The notes under the pieces are model-generated. The model searched no databases, was not told the origin of the DNA, and was given only the letters and a program-made list of their open reading frames with translations. A program made the translations under genes and the position numbers. From Herbiconiux sp. L3-i23 (GTDB taxonomy: Bacteria > Actinomycetota > Actinomycetes > Actinomycetales > Microbacteriaceae), in assembly GCF_023734115.1 (NCBI RefSeq), contig NZ_AP025737.1, positions 1,116,001 to 1,180,000 on the forward strand: DNA of 64,000 nt, written 5' to 3'. Position 1 is the stretch's first letter. Every line of letters starts with the position of its first letter. This document shows positions 7,820 through 16,612 of this stretch, in pieces.

Positions 7820-8705
7820 CTTCGACCGGCTCAGAAGCATCCGCGCCGAGCACCCCGAGCTCATCGGCGACGCCCTGCGCGCCCGCAGCCGACGCTCGCT
7901 CTTCGGCGATGACGGCCGTCTCTTCATCGTCGCCGCCGACCACCCCGCTCGCGGCGCACTCGGCGTCGGCTCCCGGAGCACCGCGATGGCGAGCCGCGTC
8001 GAGCTCCTCGCCCGCCTCGCGGCGGCCCTCGACCGTCCCGGAGTCGACGGCGTGCTCGCCACCCCCGACATCATCGAAGACCTCGCCGTGCTCGGGGCGC
8101 TCGAGGGCAAGGTCATCGTCGGCTCGATGAACCGCGGCGGGCTGCAGGGCGCCGCCTTCGAGATGGACGACCGCTTCACCTCGTACGACGTGCCGTCGAT
8201 GGCGCGGGATGGGATCGATGTCGGCAAGCTGCTCCTGCGCATCAACCTCGACGACTCCGGCACCGCGGCAACCCTCGAGGCCGCGGCGGCGGCGGTCACG
8301 GCCGCGGCGAGGGCGCGACTGCCGATCATGCTCGAGCCGTTCATGAGCGAGTGGCGCGAGGGTCGCATCTGCAACGATCTGTCGACCGACGCGGTCATCA
8401 AGTCGGTCGCGATCGCCTCCGGGCTCGGCGCATCCTCCGCCTACACCTGGCTGAAGCTGCCGGTCGTCCCCGAGATGGAGCGCGTGGCGGAGGCGACGAC
8501 GATGCCCACACTGCTGCTCGGAGGCGATCCCGTCGCGGGTCAGGATGAGACCTTCGCCTCGTGGGAGACCGCGCTGGCGCTCCCCGGGATGCGCGGGCTC
8601 GTCGTCGGCCGCACCCTGCTCTACCCCGACGATGACGACGTCATCGGCGCCGTCGACACCGCCGCCGGGCTCGTCCACGCGAGCGCCGTCGCGCAGCAGT
8701 ACTGA
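7812..8705 (+). CDS. Cgl0159-family (beta/alpha)8 aldolase of inositol catabolism
   Basis: A 297-residue TIM-barrel protein of the family annotated as Cgl0159 in corynebacteria, class I aldolase-like. Segments FIVAADHPARGALGVG, GVDGVLATPDIIEDLAVLG, IVGSMNRGGLQGAAFEMDDR, LPIMLEPFMSEW, SAYTWLKLPVV and LLLGGDPV are barrel strands; the Lys in TWLKLP is the probable Schiff-base lysine by analogy with class I aldolases. Overlapping iolC and preceding iolA, it most likely cleaves 5-keto-2-deoxygluconate-6-phosphate to dihydroxyacetone phosphate and malonate semialdehyde (IolJ role). This role is inferred from context and family. Confidence 0.85.
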   Translation: MPDFDRLRSIRAEHPELIGDALRARSRRSLFGDDGRLFIVAADHPARGALGVGSRSTAMASRVELLARLAAALDRPGVDGVLATPDIIEDLAVLGALEGKVIVGSMNRGGLQGAAFEMDDRFTSYDVPSMARDGIDVGKLLLRINLDDSGTAATLEAAAAAVTAAARARLPIMLEPFMSEWREGRICNDLSTDAVIKSVAIASGLGASSAYTWLKLPVVPEMERVAEATTMPTLLLGGDPVAGQDETFASWETALALPGMRGLVVGRTLLYPDDDDVIGAVDTAAGLVHASAVAQQY

Positions 8706-8741
8706 TCCGGTTCACGACTGATCCAGTTCAAGGAGAACACG

Positions 8742-10340
8742 ATGACGACTTCGATGGCCACAGAGACCGGCACCGCGCAGCAGAGCGGGGAGCTCCCGGT
8801 GGTGCCGCACTGGATCGGCGGCGCCGCCGCCGCGGGCCTCGGCGACCGCACGGGCGACGTCTACGACCCCGCGCTCGGGCAGGTCACCAAGCAGGTGGCC
8901 TTCGCCGACCAGCAGGACATCGACGCGGCGGTCGCCGCCGCGAAGGCCGCCTATCCGGCTTGGCGCGACCTGTCGCTGGCTCGCCGTCAGGCGATCATGT
9001 TCAAGTTCCGGGAGCTGCTCGACGCGCGCAAGGGCGAACTCGCCGAGATCATCACGAGCGAGCACGGCAAGGTCCTCTCCGACGCGCTCGGCGAGATCAC
9101 CCGCGGGCAGGAGATCGTCGAGTTCGCGACCGGGCTCGCGCACCACCTGAAGGGCGAGTTCTCCGAGCAGGTCTCGACCGGTGTCGACGTCTACTCGATC
9201 CGGCAGCCGCTCGGCGTGGTCGGCATCATCTCGCCGTTCAACTTCCCGGCGATGGTGCCGATGTGGTTCTTCCCGATCGCGATCGCGGCGGGCAACACCG
9301 TCGTGGTGAAGCCGAGCGAGAAGGATCCCTCCGCGGCGGTGTGGATCGGCGAGCTGTTCACAGAAGCGGGACTTCCCGACGGCGTGTTCAACGTGCTGCA
9401 CGGCGACAAGGTCGCGGTCGACGGCCTTCTCACCCACCCGGACGTCCGCTCCATCTCGTTCGTCGGCTCCACCCCGATCGCGCAGTACATCTACGAGACC
9501 GCGGCGAAGCACGGCAAGCGGGTGCAGGCGCTCGGCGGGGCGAAGAACCACATGCTCGTGCTGCCGGATGCGGACCTCGACCTCGTCGCCGACTCCGCCG
9601 TGAACGCCGGCTTCGGCTCGGCGGGGGAGCGCTGCATGGCCATCTCCGTCGCTGTCGTCGTCGATGGGCCCCTGCGTGCCGGTTCCGGCGCGGCGCGAAG
9701 CGACGGGACGGCCGAGCCCGCAGGGACGGTGGCGGATGCACTCATCGCGAAGGTGAAGGAGCGCATGGCCGGGCTCGTCACCGGTGACGGCCGCCGCTCC
9801 TGCGACATGGGGCCCCTGGTCACGAAGCAGCACCGCGACAAGGTGGCGTCCTACATCGAGATCGCCGAAGCCGACGGCGCCGAGATCGTCGTCGACGGTC
9901 GCGACGTGCAGCCCGACGGCGACCCGAACGGCTTCTGGCTGGGCCCCACCCTGATCGACCGGGTGCCCACCTCGTCGCGGGTCTACACCGAGGAGATCTT
10001 CGGCCCCGTCCTCTCGGTGGTGCGCGTCGCGTCCTACGAGGACGGCGTCGAGCTCATCAACTCGGGCGCGTTCGGCAACGGCACCGCCATCTTCACCAAC
10101 GACGGCGGCGCCGCACGCCGCTTCCAGAACGAGGTGGAGGTCGGCATGATCGGCGTCAACGTGCCGATCCCCGTGCCGGTCGCGACGTTCTCGTTCGGCG
10201 GGTGGAAGCAGTCGCTCTTCGGCGACACGAAGGCGCACGGCGCCGAGGGCGTCAAGTTCTTCACCCAGCAGAAGGCCATCACGGCGCGCTGGCTCGACCC
10301 GTCGCACGGCGGCGTCGACCTCGGGTTCCCGCAGAACTGA
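8742..10340 (+). CDS. mmsA: CoA-acylating methylmalonate-semialdehyde dehydrogenase
   Basis: Converts (methyl)malonate semialdehyde to acetyl/propionyl-CoA with NAD+ and CoA, the last step of inositol (and valine) breakdown; also called iolA. It has the ALDH fold with VVKPSEKDPSAA, the FVGSTPIAQYIYE nucleotide-binding stretch, GGAKNHMLVLPDAD typical of MMSDH, catalytic C298 in GSAGERCMAIS, and the C-terminal FSFGGWKQSLFGD. At 532 residues it is ~25-30 longer than usual. The excess is a Gly/Ala/Ser linker (~309-328) right after the catalytic cysteine strand. A good RBS (AAGGAGAA) precedes the ATG. Third gene of the iol operon. Confidence 0.93.
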   Translation: MTTSMATETGTAQQSGELPVVPHWIGGAAAAGLGDRTGDVYDPALGQVTKQVAFADQQDIDAAVAAAKAAYPAWRDLSLARRQAIMFKFRELLDARKGELAEIITSEHGKVLSDALGEITRGQEIVEFATGLAHHLKGEFSEQVSTGVDVYSIRQPLGVVGIISPFNFPAMVPMWFFPIAIAAGNTVVVKPSEKDPSAAVWIGELFTEAGLPDGVFNVLHGDKVAVDGLLTHPDVRSISFVGSTPIAQYIYETAAKHGKRVQALGGAKNHMLVLPDADLDLVADSAVNAGFGSAGERCMAISVAVVVDGPLRAGSGAARSDGTAEPAGTVADALIAKVKERMAGLVTGDGRRSCDMGPLVTKQHRDKVASYIEIAEADGAEIVVDGRDVQPDGDPNGFWLGPTLIDRVPTSSRVYTEEIFGPVLSVVRVASYEDGVELINSGAFGNGTAIFTNDGGAARRFQNEVEVGMIGVNVPIPVPVATFSFGGWKQSLFGDTKAHGAEGVKFFTQQKAITARWLDPSHGGVDLGFPQN

Positions 10341-10358
10341 CGGCGGCGACCCTCACCG

Positions 10359-11246
10359 ATGACGACGAACGACTGGCTGTTCTCCCGCGGAACACTCGCA
10401 GACGGACCATGGGAGAGCGTCGTCGGCGACGGCCTGCCGGGCTGGGCGCACACCGGCCTGCGCATCGCCGAACTCGACGGTGACCTGCTCCTGACGGCGG
10501 GGCCCGTGGAACGGATGGTCGTGCCGCTCGCGGGCGCCTTCACCGTGACCTCGGGCGCCGACCGGTGGGAGCTGTCGGGTCGCGCGTCCGTCTTCGACGG
10601 CCCCACGGACGTGCTCTACCTCGGCATCGACGCGGAGGCGCGCATCGAAGGACGGGGACGGGTCGCGGTCGCGGAGGCGACCGCCACGACGTCGCTGCCG
10701 AACGCCGTCCTCGGTCGCGACGAGGTGCCGGTCGAGATCCGCGGCGCCGGACGCTCGACGAGGCAGGTGCACAACTTCGGGGTGCCCGGCGCCCTCGTCG
10801 CGCAGAAGCTCATCGTCTGCGAGGTGATCACTCCGGCCGAGAACTGGTCGTCGTATCCCGCGCACAAGCACGACGAGCAGGGCCCGCACGAGAGCGAGCT
10901 CGAGGAGATCTACTACTTCGAGTCCGCCGTCGCCCGCGGAACCGAGGCGCCGGGCGAGGCCGCCCCGTTCGGGATGTTCGCGACCTACGCCTCCGACACG
11001 CGACCGATCGACACGAGCGCCCTCGTCCGCACCGGCGACGTCGCCCTGGTGCCGTACGGTTACCACGGGCCCGCGGTCGCCGCCCCCGGGTACGACCTCT
11101 ACTACCTCAACGTCATGGCGGGCCCCGGCGCCGAACGCGCCTGGCGGATCACCGACGACCCCGCCCACGGCTGGGTGCGCGGATCGTGGACCGATCAGCA
11201 GCCCGACCCCCGTCTGCCGTACCTGGCGAAGGAGCCGCACGCATGA
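10359..11246 (+). CDS. iolB: 5-deoxy-glucuronate isomerase
   Basis: A cupin-fold isomerase of 295 residues converting 5-deoxy-glucuronate to 5-keto-2-deoxygluconate. IolB hallmarks are the metal-binding stretch SSYPAHKHDE (His residues at ~168 and 170) followed by ESELEEIYYFE, VPYGYHGPAVAAPGYDLYYLNVMAGP with a further His, and the final DPRLPYL. It follows mmsA by 18 bases and its stop overlaps the iolD ATG (ATGA), so it is within the operon. Length and motif spacing match the family. Confidence 0.93.
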   Translation: MTTNDWLFSRGTLADGPWESVVGDGLPGWAHTGLRIAELDGDLLLTAGPVERMVVPLAGAFTVTSGADRWELSGRASVFDGPTDVLYLGIDAEARIEGRGRVAVAEATATTSLPNAVLGRDEVPVEIRGAGRSTRQVHNFGVPGALVAQKLIVCEVITPAENWSSYPAHKHDEQGPHESELEEIYYFESAVARGTEAPGEAAPFGMFATYASDTRPIDTSALVRTGDVALVPYGYHGPAVAAPGYDLYYLNVMAGPGAERAWRITDDPAHGWVRGSWTDQQPDPRLPYLAKEPHA

Positions 11247-13177
11247 TCACCCCCTCGGCCGAGACCCCGCAGGACGGCCCCTCGACCCGCACGATGACGG
11301 TCGCGCAGGCGCTGACGACGTTCCTTGCCAACCAGTGGACCGTCGACGGCGAGGTCCGCGAGCGCACCATCGCCGGCACCTTCGGCATCTTCGGGCACGG
11401 CAACGTCGCGGGCATCGGGCAGGCGCTGCTGCAGCTCGACACCGAGCAGCCGGGCCTCATGCCCTACCACCAGGCCCGCAACGAGCAGGCCATGGTGCAC
11501 CAGGCGGTCGGCTACGCGCGCATGCGGCGCCGCCGCGCGACCTACGCGGCCACCGCGTCCGTCGGCCCGGGAGCAGCGAACATGCTGACCGGTGCGGCGC
11601 TCGCCACCGCCAACCGACTCCCCGTGCTGCTGCTGCCCTCCGACACCTTCGCGACCCGCGTCGCCGACCCCGTGCTGCAGCAGCTCGAGCATCCGCACGA
11701 CCTTGGACTGCAGGTGACCGACGCGTTCCGTCCGGTCTCCCGCTTCTTCGACCGGGTACAGCGCCCCGAGCAGCTGTTCTCGATCGCGCTGGCCGCCATG
11801 CGCGTACTGACCGACCCCGCCGAGACGGGAGCGGTCACGATCGCGCTGCCCGAAGACGTGCAGGCCGAGACCATTGAGGTCCCGGTGGAGTTCCTGCAGC
11901 CTCGCGAGTGGCACGTGCGGCGCCCGCTTGCCGAGCCCGAGGAGCTCGCCCGCGCCGTCGAGGCGATCCGCGGTGCGACGGCACCGTTCATCGTCGCCGG
12001 GGGAGGAGTGCTCTACTCCGGCGCCGAAGACGCCTTGCGTGCCCTCGTCGAGGCGACCGGCATCCCCGTCGGTGCGACGCAGGCGGGCGTCGGGTCGCTC
12101 GCTTGGGACCACCCGCAGTACCTGGGCGGTGTGGGCGCGACCGGATCGACCGCCTCCAACCGGCTGGCGGCCGACGCCGACGTCGTGATCGGCATCGGCA
12201 CGCGCTACAGCGACTTCACCACGGCCAGCCGTTCCGCTTTCCAGCGGCCCGGGGTGCGCTTCGTCAACATCAACGTCGCCTCGTTCGACGCGTACAAGCA
12301 CGGCTCGCAGCTGCCCGTCATCGCCGACGCCCGCCGCGCGCTCGATGCGCTGGCGACGGAGCTCGCCGGCTGGCGGGTCGACGAGTCCTACGCCGACCGC
12401 GTCGCCGCCGAGAAGGCGGAGTGGGATGCCGTCGTCGACCGCGCCCTCGCCCCCTCGGGTGCGGAACTGCCCGGGCAGGCCGAGATCATCGGCGCGGTGC
12501 TCGCCGCCAGCGACCCGACCGACGTGCTCGTTCAGGCGGCCGGAGCGCTGCCCGGCGACCTGCACAAGCTGTGGCGCGTGCGCGACCCGCTCGGCTACCA
12601 CGTCGAATACGCGTTCTCGACGATGGGCTACGAGATCGCCGGGGGACTGGGTGTGCGCCGCGCCGCTCCCGACCGCGACGTGCTCGTCATGGTGGGCGAT
12701 GGCTCGTACCTGATGCTGCACACCGAACTCGTCACCGCGGTGGCGGAGGGTCTGAAGATCGTCGTCGTGCTCGTGCAGAACCACGGGTACGCGTCGATCG
12801 GTCACCTCTCGGAGACCGTCGGCTCCGACCGGTACGGCACCAAGTACCGCAGGCAGGACACGGCGGCGCCCGACTTCGCGGAGGAGCAGTACCTGCCCAT
12901 CGATCTCGCGGCGAACGCGCGCTCGTACGGCGTCGACGTGATCGAGGTGCGGCCCGGTCCCGACGTCGTGCGCGATCTCGAACGCGCGGTGCGCGACGCG
13001 AAGGCCTCGTCCCGCACCACGCTGGTGCACGTCGACGCCGACCCGCTGCTCTACGCGCCCGACGGCGAGGGCTGGTGGGACGTCCCGGTCGCCGAGCAGT
13101 CGACCTTGCCGAGCACCCAGCAGGCTCGCGCCGACTACGAACGCCAGCGCACCGCCCAGCGCCCCCTCCTCGGCTGA
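11243..13177 (+). CDS. iolD: 3D-(3,5/4)-trihydroxycyclohexane-1,2-dione acylhydrolase
   Basis: A ThDP-dependent ring-opening hydrolase of 644 residues in myo-inositol degradation. The N-terminal PYR domain has the activating glutamate region (YHQARNEQAMVHQAVGYARM), the central domain has PFIVAGGGVLYSGAEDAL, and the C-terminal PP domain has the ThDP-Mg motif beginning MVGDGSYLMLHTELVTA (GDG...). The ATG at 11243 overlaps the iolB stop. Last gene of the cluster; iolE and iolG are not in the window, so their steps must be encoded elsewhere or lie outside. Downstream is a repeat array rather than a simple terminator. Confidence 0.94.
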   Translation: MITPSAETPQDGPSTRTMTVAQALTTFLANQWTVDGEVRERTIAGTFGIFGHGNVAGIGQALLQLDTEQPGLMPYHQARNEQAMVHQAVGYARMRRRRATYAATASVGPGAANMLTGAALATANRLPVLLLPSDTFATRVADPVLQQLEHPHDLGLQVTDAFRPVSRFFDRVQRPEQLFSIALAAMRVLTDPAETGAVTIALPEDVQAETIEVPVEFLQPREWHVRRPLAEPEELARAVEAIRGATAPFIVAGGGVLYSGAEDALRALVEATGIPVGATQAGVGSLAWDHPQYLGGVGATGSTASNRLAADADVVIGIGTRYSDFTTASRSAFQRPGVRFVNINVASFDAYKHGSQLPVIADARRALDALATELAGWRVDESYADRVAAEKAEWDAVVDRALAPSGAELPGQAEIIGAVLAASDPTDVLVQAAGALPGDLHKLWRVRDPLGYHVEYAFSTMGYEIAGGLGVRRAAPDRDVLVMVGDGSYLMLHTELVTAVAEGLKIVVVLVQNHGYASIGHLSETVGSDRYGTKYRRQDTAAPDFAEEQYLPIDLAANARSYGVDVIEVRPGPDVVRDLERAVRDAKASSRTTLVHVDADPLLYAPDGEGWWDVPVAEQSTLPSTQQARADYERQRTAQRPLLG

Positions 13178-13214
13178 CAGCGCCCACCCGGGCCCGTCCG
13201 GGCGGGCCTGGCGG

Positions 13215-13623
13215 GTACACGGATCAGGAAATTGTGCACGGATCAGGAGAATGTGCACGGATCAGGACGCCGAGCGCGGTTCAGGACAACGAGCGCGGAT
13301 CAGGACCAATCGGCTCGATTCCCCGGCGCGTCGCGGGCTTGGTCCTGATCCGCGTACACAGCTGGGTGCGCCGACGCTCCGGTAGGTACACGGATCAGGG
13401 GTTTGTGCACGGATCAGGAGCAACCGGCGAAATGGTCCTGATCCGTGTGCGAGTTGCCCACTTTTGGGCCGGATCTCCTGATCGGTGCACACAACTTGGC
13501 GCGCTGACGTCCGGTGGGTCCACGGATCAGGAGTTCGTGCACAGATCAGGAGTATCCGGCGAAATGGTCCTGATCCGTGTGCGAGTTGCCCAGTTTTGGG
13601 TCGGATCTCCTGATCCGTGTATA
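13215..13623. repeat. Intergenic array of 14 CACGGATCAGGA-type motifs, both orientations
   Basis: Five direct copies with exact 19-bp spacing (12-bp cores starting 13218, 13237, 13256, 13275, 13294). Then inverted copies TCCTGATCCGTG at 13343, 13436, 13476, 13568 and 13608, and further direct copies at 13389/13408 and 13521/13540, again 19 bp apart. Two larger units repeat at a 132-bp offset (13389 to 13521, 13408 to 13540, 13436 to 13568, 13476 to 13608). Each unit is two direct motifs, a short gap, then two inverted motifs 40 bp apart, so it could fold into a long hairpin. No ORF of note. It fills the gap between convergent iolD and the GH2 gene. Confidence 0.9.
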
Positions 13624-13650
13624 CGGGCGGACACGCGCCCGACCAGAATG

Positions 13651-13696
13651 CCGAAGGGCCGGCGGCTCCACCGAGGTGGGACCGCCGGCCTTTCGG
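13651..13696. terminator. Bidirectional hairpin terminator between iolD side and GH2
   Basis: A 15-bp stem with one mismatch, CCGAAGGGCCGGCGG / CCGCCGGCCTTTCGG, around a 16-base loop, 10 bases past the stop of the minus-strand GH2 gene. It is symmetrical enough to act in both directions. Confidence 0.75.
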
Positions 13697-13705
13697 CGCA
13701 CGGAA

Positions 13706-15532
13706 CTACGGCTTGGAGCGCGACTCTGCGGCGATGATCGAGTGCAGCACCTCGATGGGCAGCTTCGGCACCCGGTTCTCGAAGGCGAGGCCGTTGGCCT
13801 CCTGCATGGTGTCGGTGATCTGCGTGTAGCAGAATCCGGCGAGCACGGTGCTGTCGAGCAGCGCGCCGAACAGGCCGCGCAGGTGCGACTCGAGCTCCTC
13901 GGTGGTGTTGCTCGTCGAGTAGCCCCACGCCGGCGCGGACTCGGTGGTCTCGAACTTGATCCCGCCGAATTCACTCACCATCACCGGGACCGTCGCGGTG
14001 TCGGCTTCGCCCTCGGCCATCATGATGCGGTGCGAGGGGCCGTAGCCCGCGAACAGCTTCTCGAGCGCAGCGTGGTCGATGTACCGTGCCGCGAAGGTCA
14101 CCGGGTCGCCGTCGTAGTCGTGCACCGTGAGGATGTCCGACTGCGTGTGCTCCCATCCGTCGTTCGACACCACCGGGCGGGTGGGGTCGAGCGCCCGGGT
14201 GAGGTCGGAGAGACCGCGGGAGAAGGCCCGTTGCGGCGCATCGGTGAGGAGGTCGCGCAGGCCCCAGCTCTCGTTGAACGGCACCCATGTCACGATCGAC
14301 GGGTGCGAGCGGTCGCGGCGCACCAGCTCGACCCATTCGCGGGTGAGGTCGGTGATCGCGTCGGTCGTGAACTCGTACGCCGCGGGCGCCTCGCCCCAGA
14401 GCATGAGCCCGAGCCGGTCGGCCCAGTACAGGAACCGCGGATCCTCGGCCTTCTGGTGGATGCGCGCCGCGTTGAATCCCATGTCCTTGATCAGCTGGAC
14501 CTCGGCGCGCAGGGCGTCGGCGCTCGGTGCCGCGAGGTGCGACTCGGGCCAGAAGCCCTGCTCGAGCACCGAGCGCACGAAGTACGGCCGGTCGTTGAGC
14601 AGGAAGCGACCGGCGGCGGTTCCGACGGTGCGCAGCCCCAGGTACGACTCGACGGAGTCGATGGCGGTCCCGTCGGTCACGGTGACGGTCGCGTCGATGA
14701 GCCGCGGGTTCTCGGGCGTCCAGGTGAGATTCTCGTAGTGCTGGCCATTGCGCTGATCGCGCAGAGGGATGTCGATGATCGGCGCGCCCGAGGTGAGCGA
14801 CTCGACCGATACCCGCGCCAGGGGAGCGCCGTCGTAACGCAGCTCGACGTCGACCCGCGCGCCGTTCTCGAGGGGCCGGTTGCAGAGCACTTCGAGGACG
14901 ACGCTGTCGGTGCCGCGGGTGGTGCGCCAGGTGAGCTCGGTGATGTGGGTCGTCGGCACCTGCTCGAGCCAGACCGGCTGCCAGATGCCGGTCGTGCGGA
15001 AGTACCAGATCGAGTGCGGCTCGGGCAGCCACTCCTGCTTGCCGCGCGGCTGGCCGACATCGAGGGGACGGTCGATGGCTCGCACCACGACGAGGTTCTC
15101 GCCTCCGTCGACGAGGTAGTCGGTGATGTCGGCCGAGAAGGGGGAGTGCCCGCCCGCGTGGGTGGCGACCTGGCTGCCGTTCAGCCAGACGGTGGCCGCG
15201 TAGTCGACGGCACCGAAATGCAGCAGGAGGCGGGTGTCCGCGTCGGCACGCTCGAGCTCGGTGTCGGTGAGGAGGCGCGAGTACCAGACGACCGGGTGGT
15301 AGGAGGTGTCCCCGATGCCCGACAGTGGCGATTCCGGGGGATACGGGACCAGGATCGTCTGCGCGAAGTCGCCGGTGCGGAACCAGCCCTCGGCGGCGCC
15401 GATCTCGTCGTCGTCGTAGGCGAAGCGCCATTCGCCGTCGAGGCTGTGCCAGTTCGGTCGGCGCAGCTGCGGGCGGGGGTACGAGCCGATGAGATCGGCT
15501 TCGGGCGAGGGAGTCGGTTCCATGCGGAACAC
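13706..15532 (-). CDS. Glycoside hydrolase family 2 protein (beta-glycosidase)
   Basis: A cytosolic GH2 enzyme of ~608 residues (start at 15532, or at the MEPTPSPE Met at 15523). It has the sugar-binding jelly-roll (LHFGAVDYAATVWLNGSQVATHAGGHSPF), the immunoglobulin-like domain, and a TIM barrel with acid/base E421 in PFNESWG and nucleophile E521 in VSEFGG. LIKDMGFNAARIHQKAEDPRFLYWADRLGLMLWGE is the GH2 barrel entry. Substrate could be beta-galactoside, beta-glucuronide or beta-mannoside; sequence alone does not settle it. It lies directly downstream of a LacI regulator with an operator-like site in the 68-bp gap, indicating substrate-induced expression. Confidence 0.88.
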   Translation of the reverse strand: MFRMEPTPSPEADLIGSYPRPQLRRPNWHSLDGEWRFAYDDDEIGAAEGWFRTGDFAQTILVPYPPESPLSGIGDTSYHPVVWYSRLLTDTELERADADTRLLLHFGAVDYAATVWLNGSQVATHAGGHSPFSADITDYLVDGGENLVVVRAIDRPLDVGQPRGKQEWLPEPHSIWYFRTTGIWQPVWLEQVPTTHITELTWRTTRGTDSVVLEVLCNRPLENGARVDVELRYDGAPLARVSVESLTSGAPIIDIPLRDQRNGQHYENLTWTPENPRLIDATVTVTDGTAIDSVESYLGLRTVGTAAGRFLLNDRPYFVRSVLEQGFWPESHLAAPSADALRAEVQLIKDMGFNAARIHQKAEDPRFLYWADRLGLMLWGEAPAAYEFTTDAITDLTREWVELVRRDRSHPSIVTWVPFNESWGLRDLLTDAPQRAFSRGLSDLTRALDPTRPVVSNDGWEHTQSDILTVHDYDGDPVTFAARYIDHAALEKLFAGYGPSHRIMMAEGEADTATVPVMVSEFGGIKFETTESAPAWGYSTSNTTEELESHLRGLFGALLDSTVLAGFCYTQITDTMQEANGLAFENRVPKLPIEVLHSIIAAESRSKP

Positions 15533-15552
15533 TGTGACGTAGTTTTTCTAGC

Positions 15553-15569
15553 GCTGCAAATTTTTCAGC
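15553..15569. promoter_or_regulatory. LacI-type operator candidate upstream of GH2
   Basis: GCTGCAAATTTTTCAGC, a 17-bp near-perfect palindrome with arms GCTG/CAGC and an AT-rich core. It lies 21 bases before the GH2 start at 15532, in the gap behind the lacI-type gene. Position and symmetry suggest it is bound by that repressor (inferred). Confidence 0.5.
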
Positions 15570-15600
15570 GACACCGCGTGTCGGCATCGTGCGGGCGCCG

Positions 15601-16605
15601 TCAGCTCGCGGTGCTGCCCCGAACCACCAGGTCGAACCCGACCAGCTCGTGCCGCCCAGGGTCGGCACTGCCGTCCATCCGGTCGCGCAGCATGCGGAAC
15701 GCCGTGCGGGTCAGCGCGGACTTGTCGGGTCGGATCGTGGTCAGCGCAGGGGTGGTGAACTGCGCCATGAGGATGTCGTCCCAGCCCACGACGCCGACGT
15801 CGTCGGGCACGACCCGCCCGGATCGGGCGAGCGCCTTCATCGCGCCGATGCCGGAGAGGTCGTCGAAGCAGACGAGCCCGTCGAAGTCGACACCCGCCTC
15901 GAGGGCGTCGATGACCGCGGCCTCGGCGGCGAACGCGCCGAACTGGGTCATCGGGATCAGGAGCTCGTCGCTGCGGTAGGCGCCGAGATCCTCGAGCGCC
16001 GAGCGGTAGCCATCGACGCGCAGCCCCGCCGTGACGTGATCGTCGGAGAGTGAACGGCCGAGGAACGCGATCCGCGTGCGTCCGGATTGCAGCAGGTGGA
16101 AGGTGGCGGCGCGGGCGGCGGCGATGTTGTCGACCATCACGTGGTCGACGGTCGGCGGTGCCGCGATCTCGCCGAGGAGCACCAGCGGAGTGGACCCGCG
16201 GAACTGCTCGATGGCCGCGGCGTCGAGGACCGTCGGCTGGAAGATCAGGCCGTCGACGAGTCCCTGCTCGCGCCCACGCAGCACGGCGCGCTCGTCGTCG
16301 AGGCCGCCGGCCGTCTGCTCGATCAGCAGGCGGTAGTCGAAGCCGTCGGCCTCGGTCGACACGAGGGCGGCGAGCTCGGCGAAGTACGGGGCCTCGATGG
16401 CGGGGAGAGCGAAGGCGACCATGCCCGTCCTGCCGGTCGCGAGGCGTCGCGCGATGCTGTGCGGCGCGTATCCGAGCTCGTCGATGGCCGCCTGCACCCG
16501 TTCCCGGGTCGACGGGCGCACGTGCTTGTAGTCGCGCACCACATTCGAGACCGTCTTGATCGAGACGCCGGCGAGTGCGGCCACGTCCTGCAGGGTCACC
16601 GTCAT
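15601..16605 (-). CDS. LacI-family transcriptional regulator
   Basis: A 334-residue sugar-responsive repressor. Residues 1-55 hold the LacI HTH and hinge (TLQDVAALAGVSIKTVSNVVRDYKHVR, then AIDELGYAPHSIARRLATGRT). The rest is a periplasmic-binding-like ligand domain (VAFALPAIEAPYFAELA, DGLVCFDDLSGIGAMKAL, GVVGWDDILMAQFTTPALTTI). It sits between GntR (7 bases upstream, probably co-transcribed) and GH2 (68 bases downstream) on the same strand. Likely ligand is a mono- or disaccharide released by the locus enzymes; likely targets are GH2 and perhaps the divergent importer operon. Confidence 0.93.
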   Translation of the reverse strand: MTVTLQDVAALAGVSIKTVSNVVRDYKHVRPSTRERVQAAIDELGYAPHSIARRLATGRTGMVAFALPAIEAPYFAELAALVSTEADGFDYRLLIEQTAGGLDDERAVLRGREQGLVDGLIFQPTVLDAAAIEQFRGSTPLVLLGEIAAPPTVDHVMVDNIAAARAATFHLLQSGRTRIAFLGRSLSDDHVTAGLRVDGYRSALEDLGAYRSDELLIPMTQFGAFAAEAAVIDALEAGVDFDGLVCFDDLSGIGAMKALARSGRVVPDDVGVVGWDDILMAQFTTPALTTIRPDKSALTRTAFRMLRDRMDGSADPGRHELVGFDLVVRGSTAS

Positions 16606-16612
16606 GCGTGCC

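Noticed and set aside
13215-13623. Possible CRISPR array
   Set aside because: The repeat core is only 12 bp with 7-bp gaps, occurs in both orientations, and there are no cas genes.
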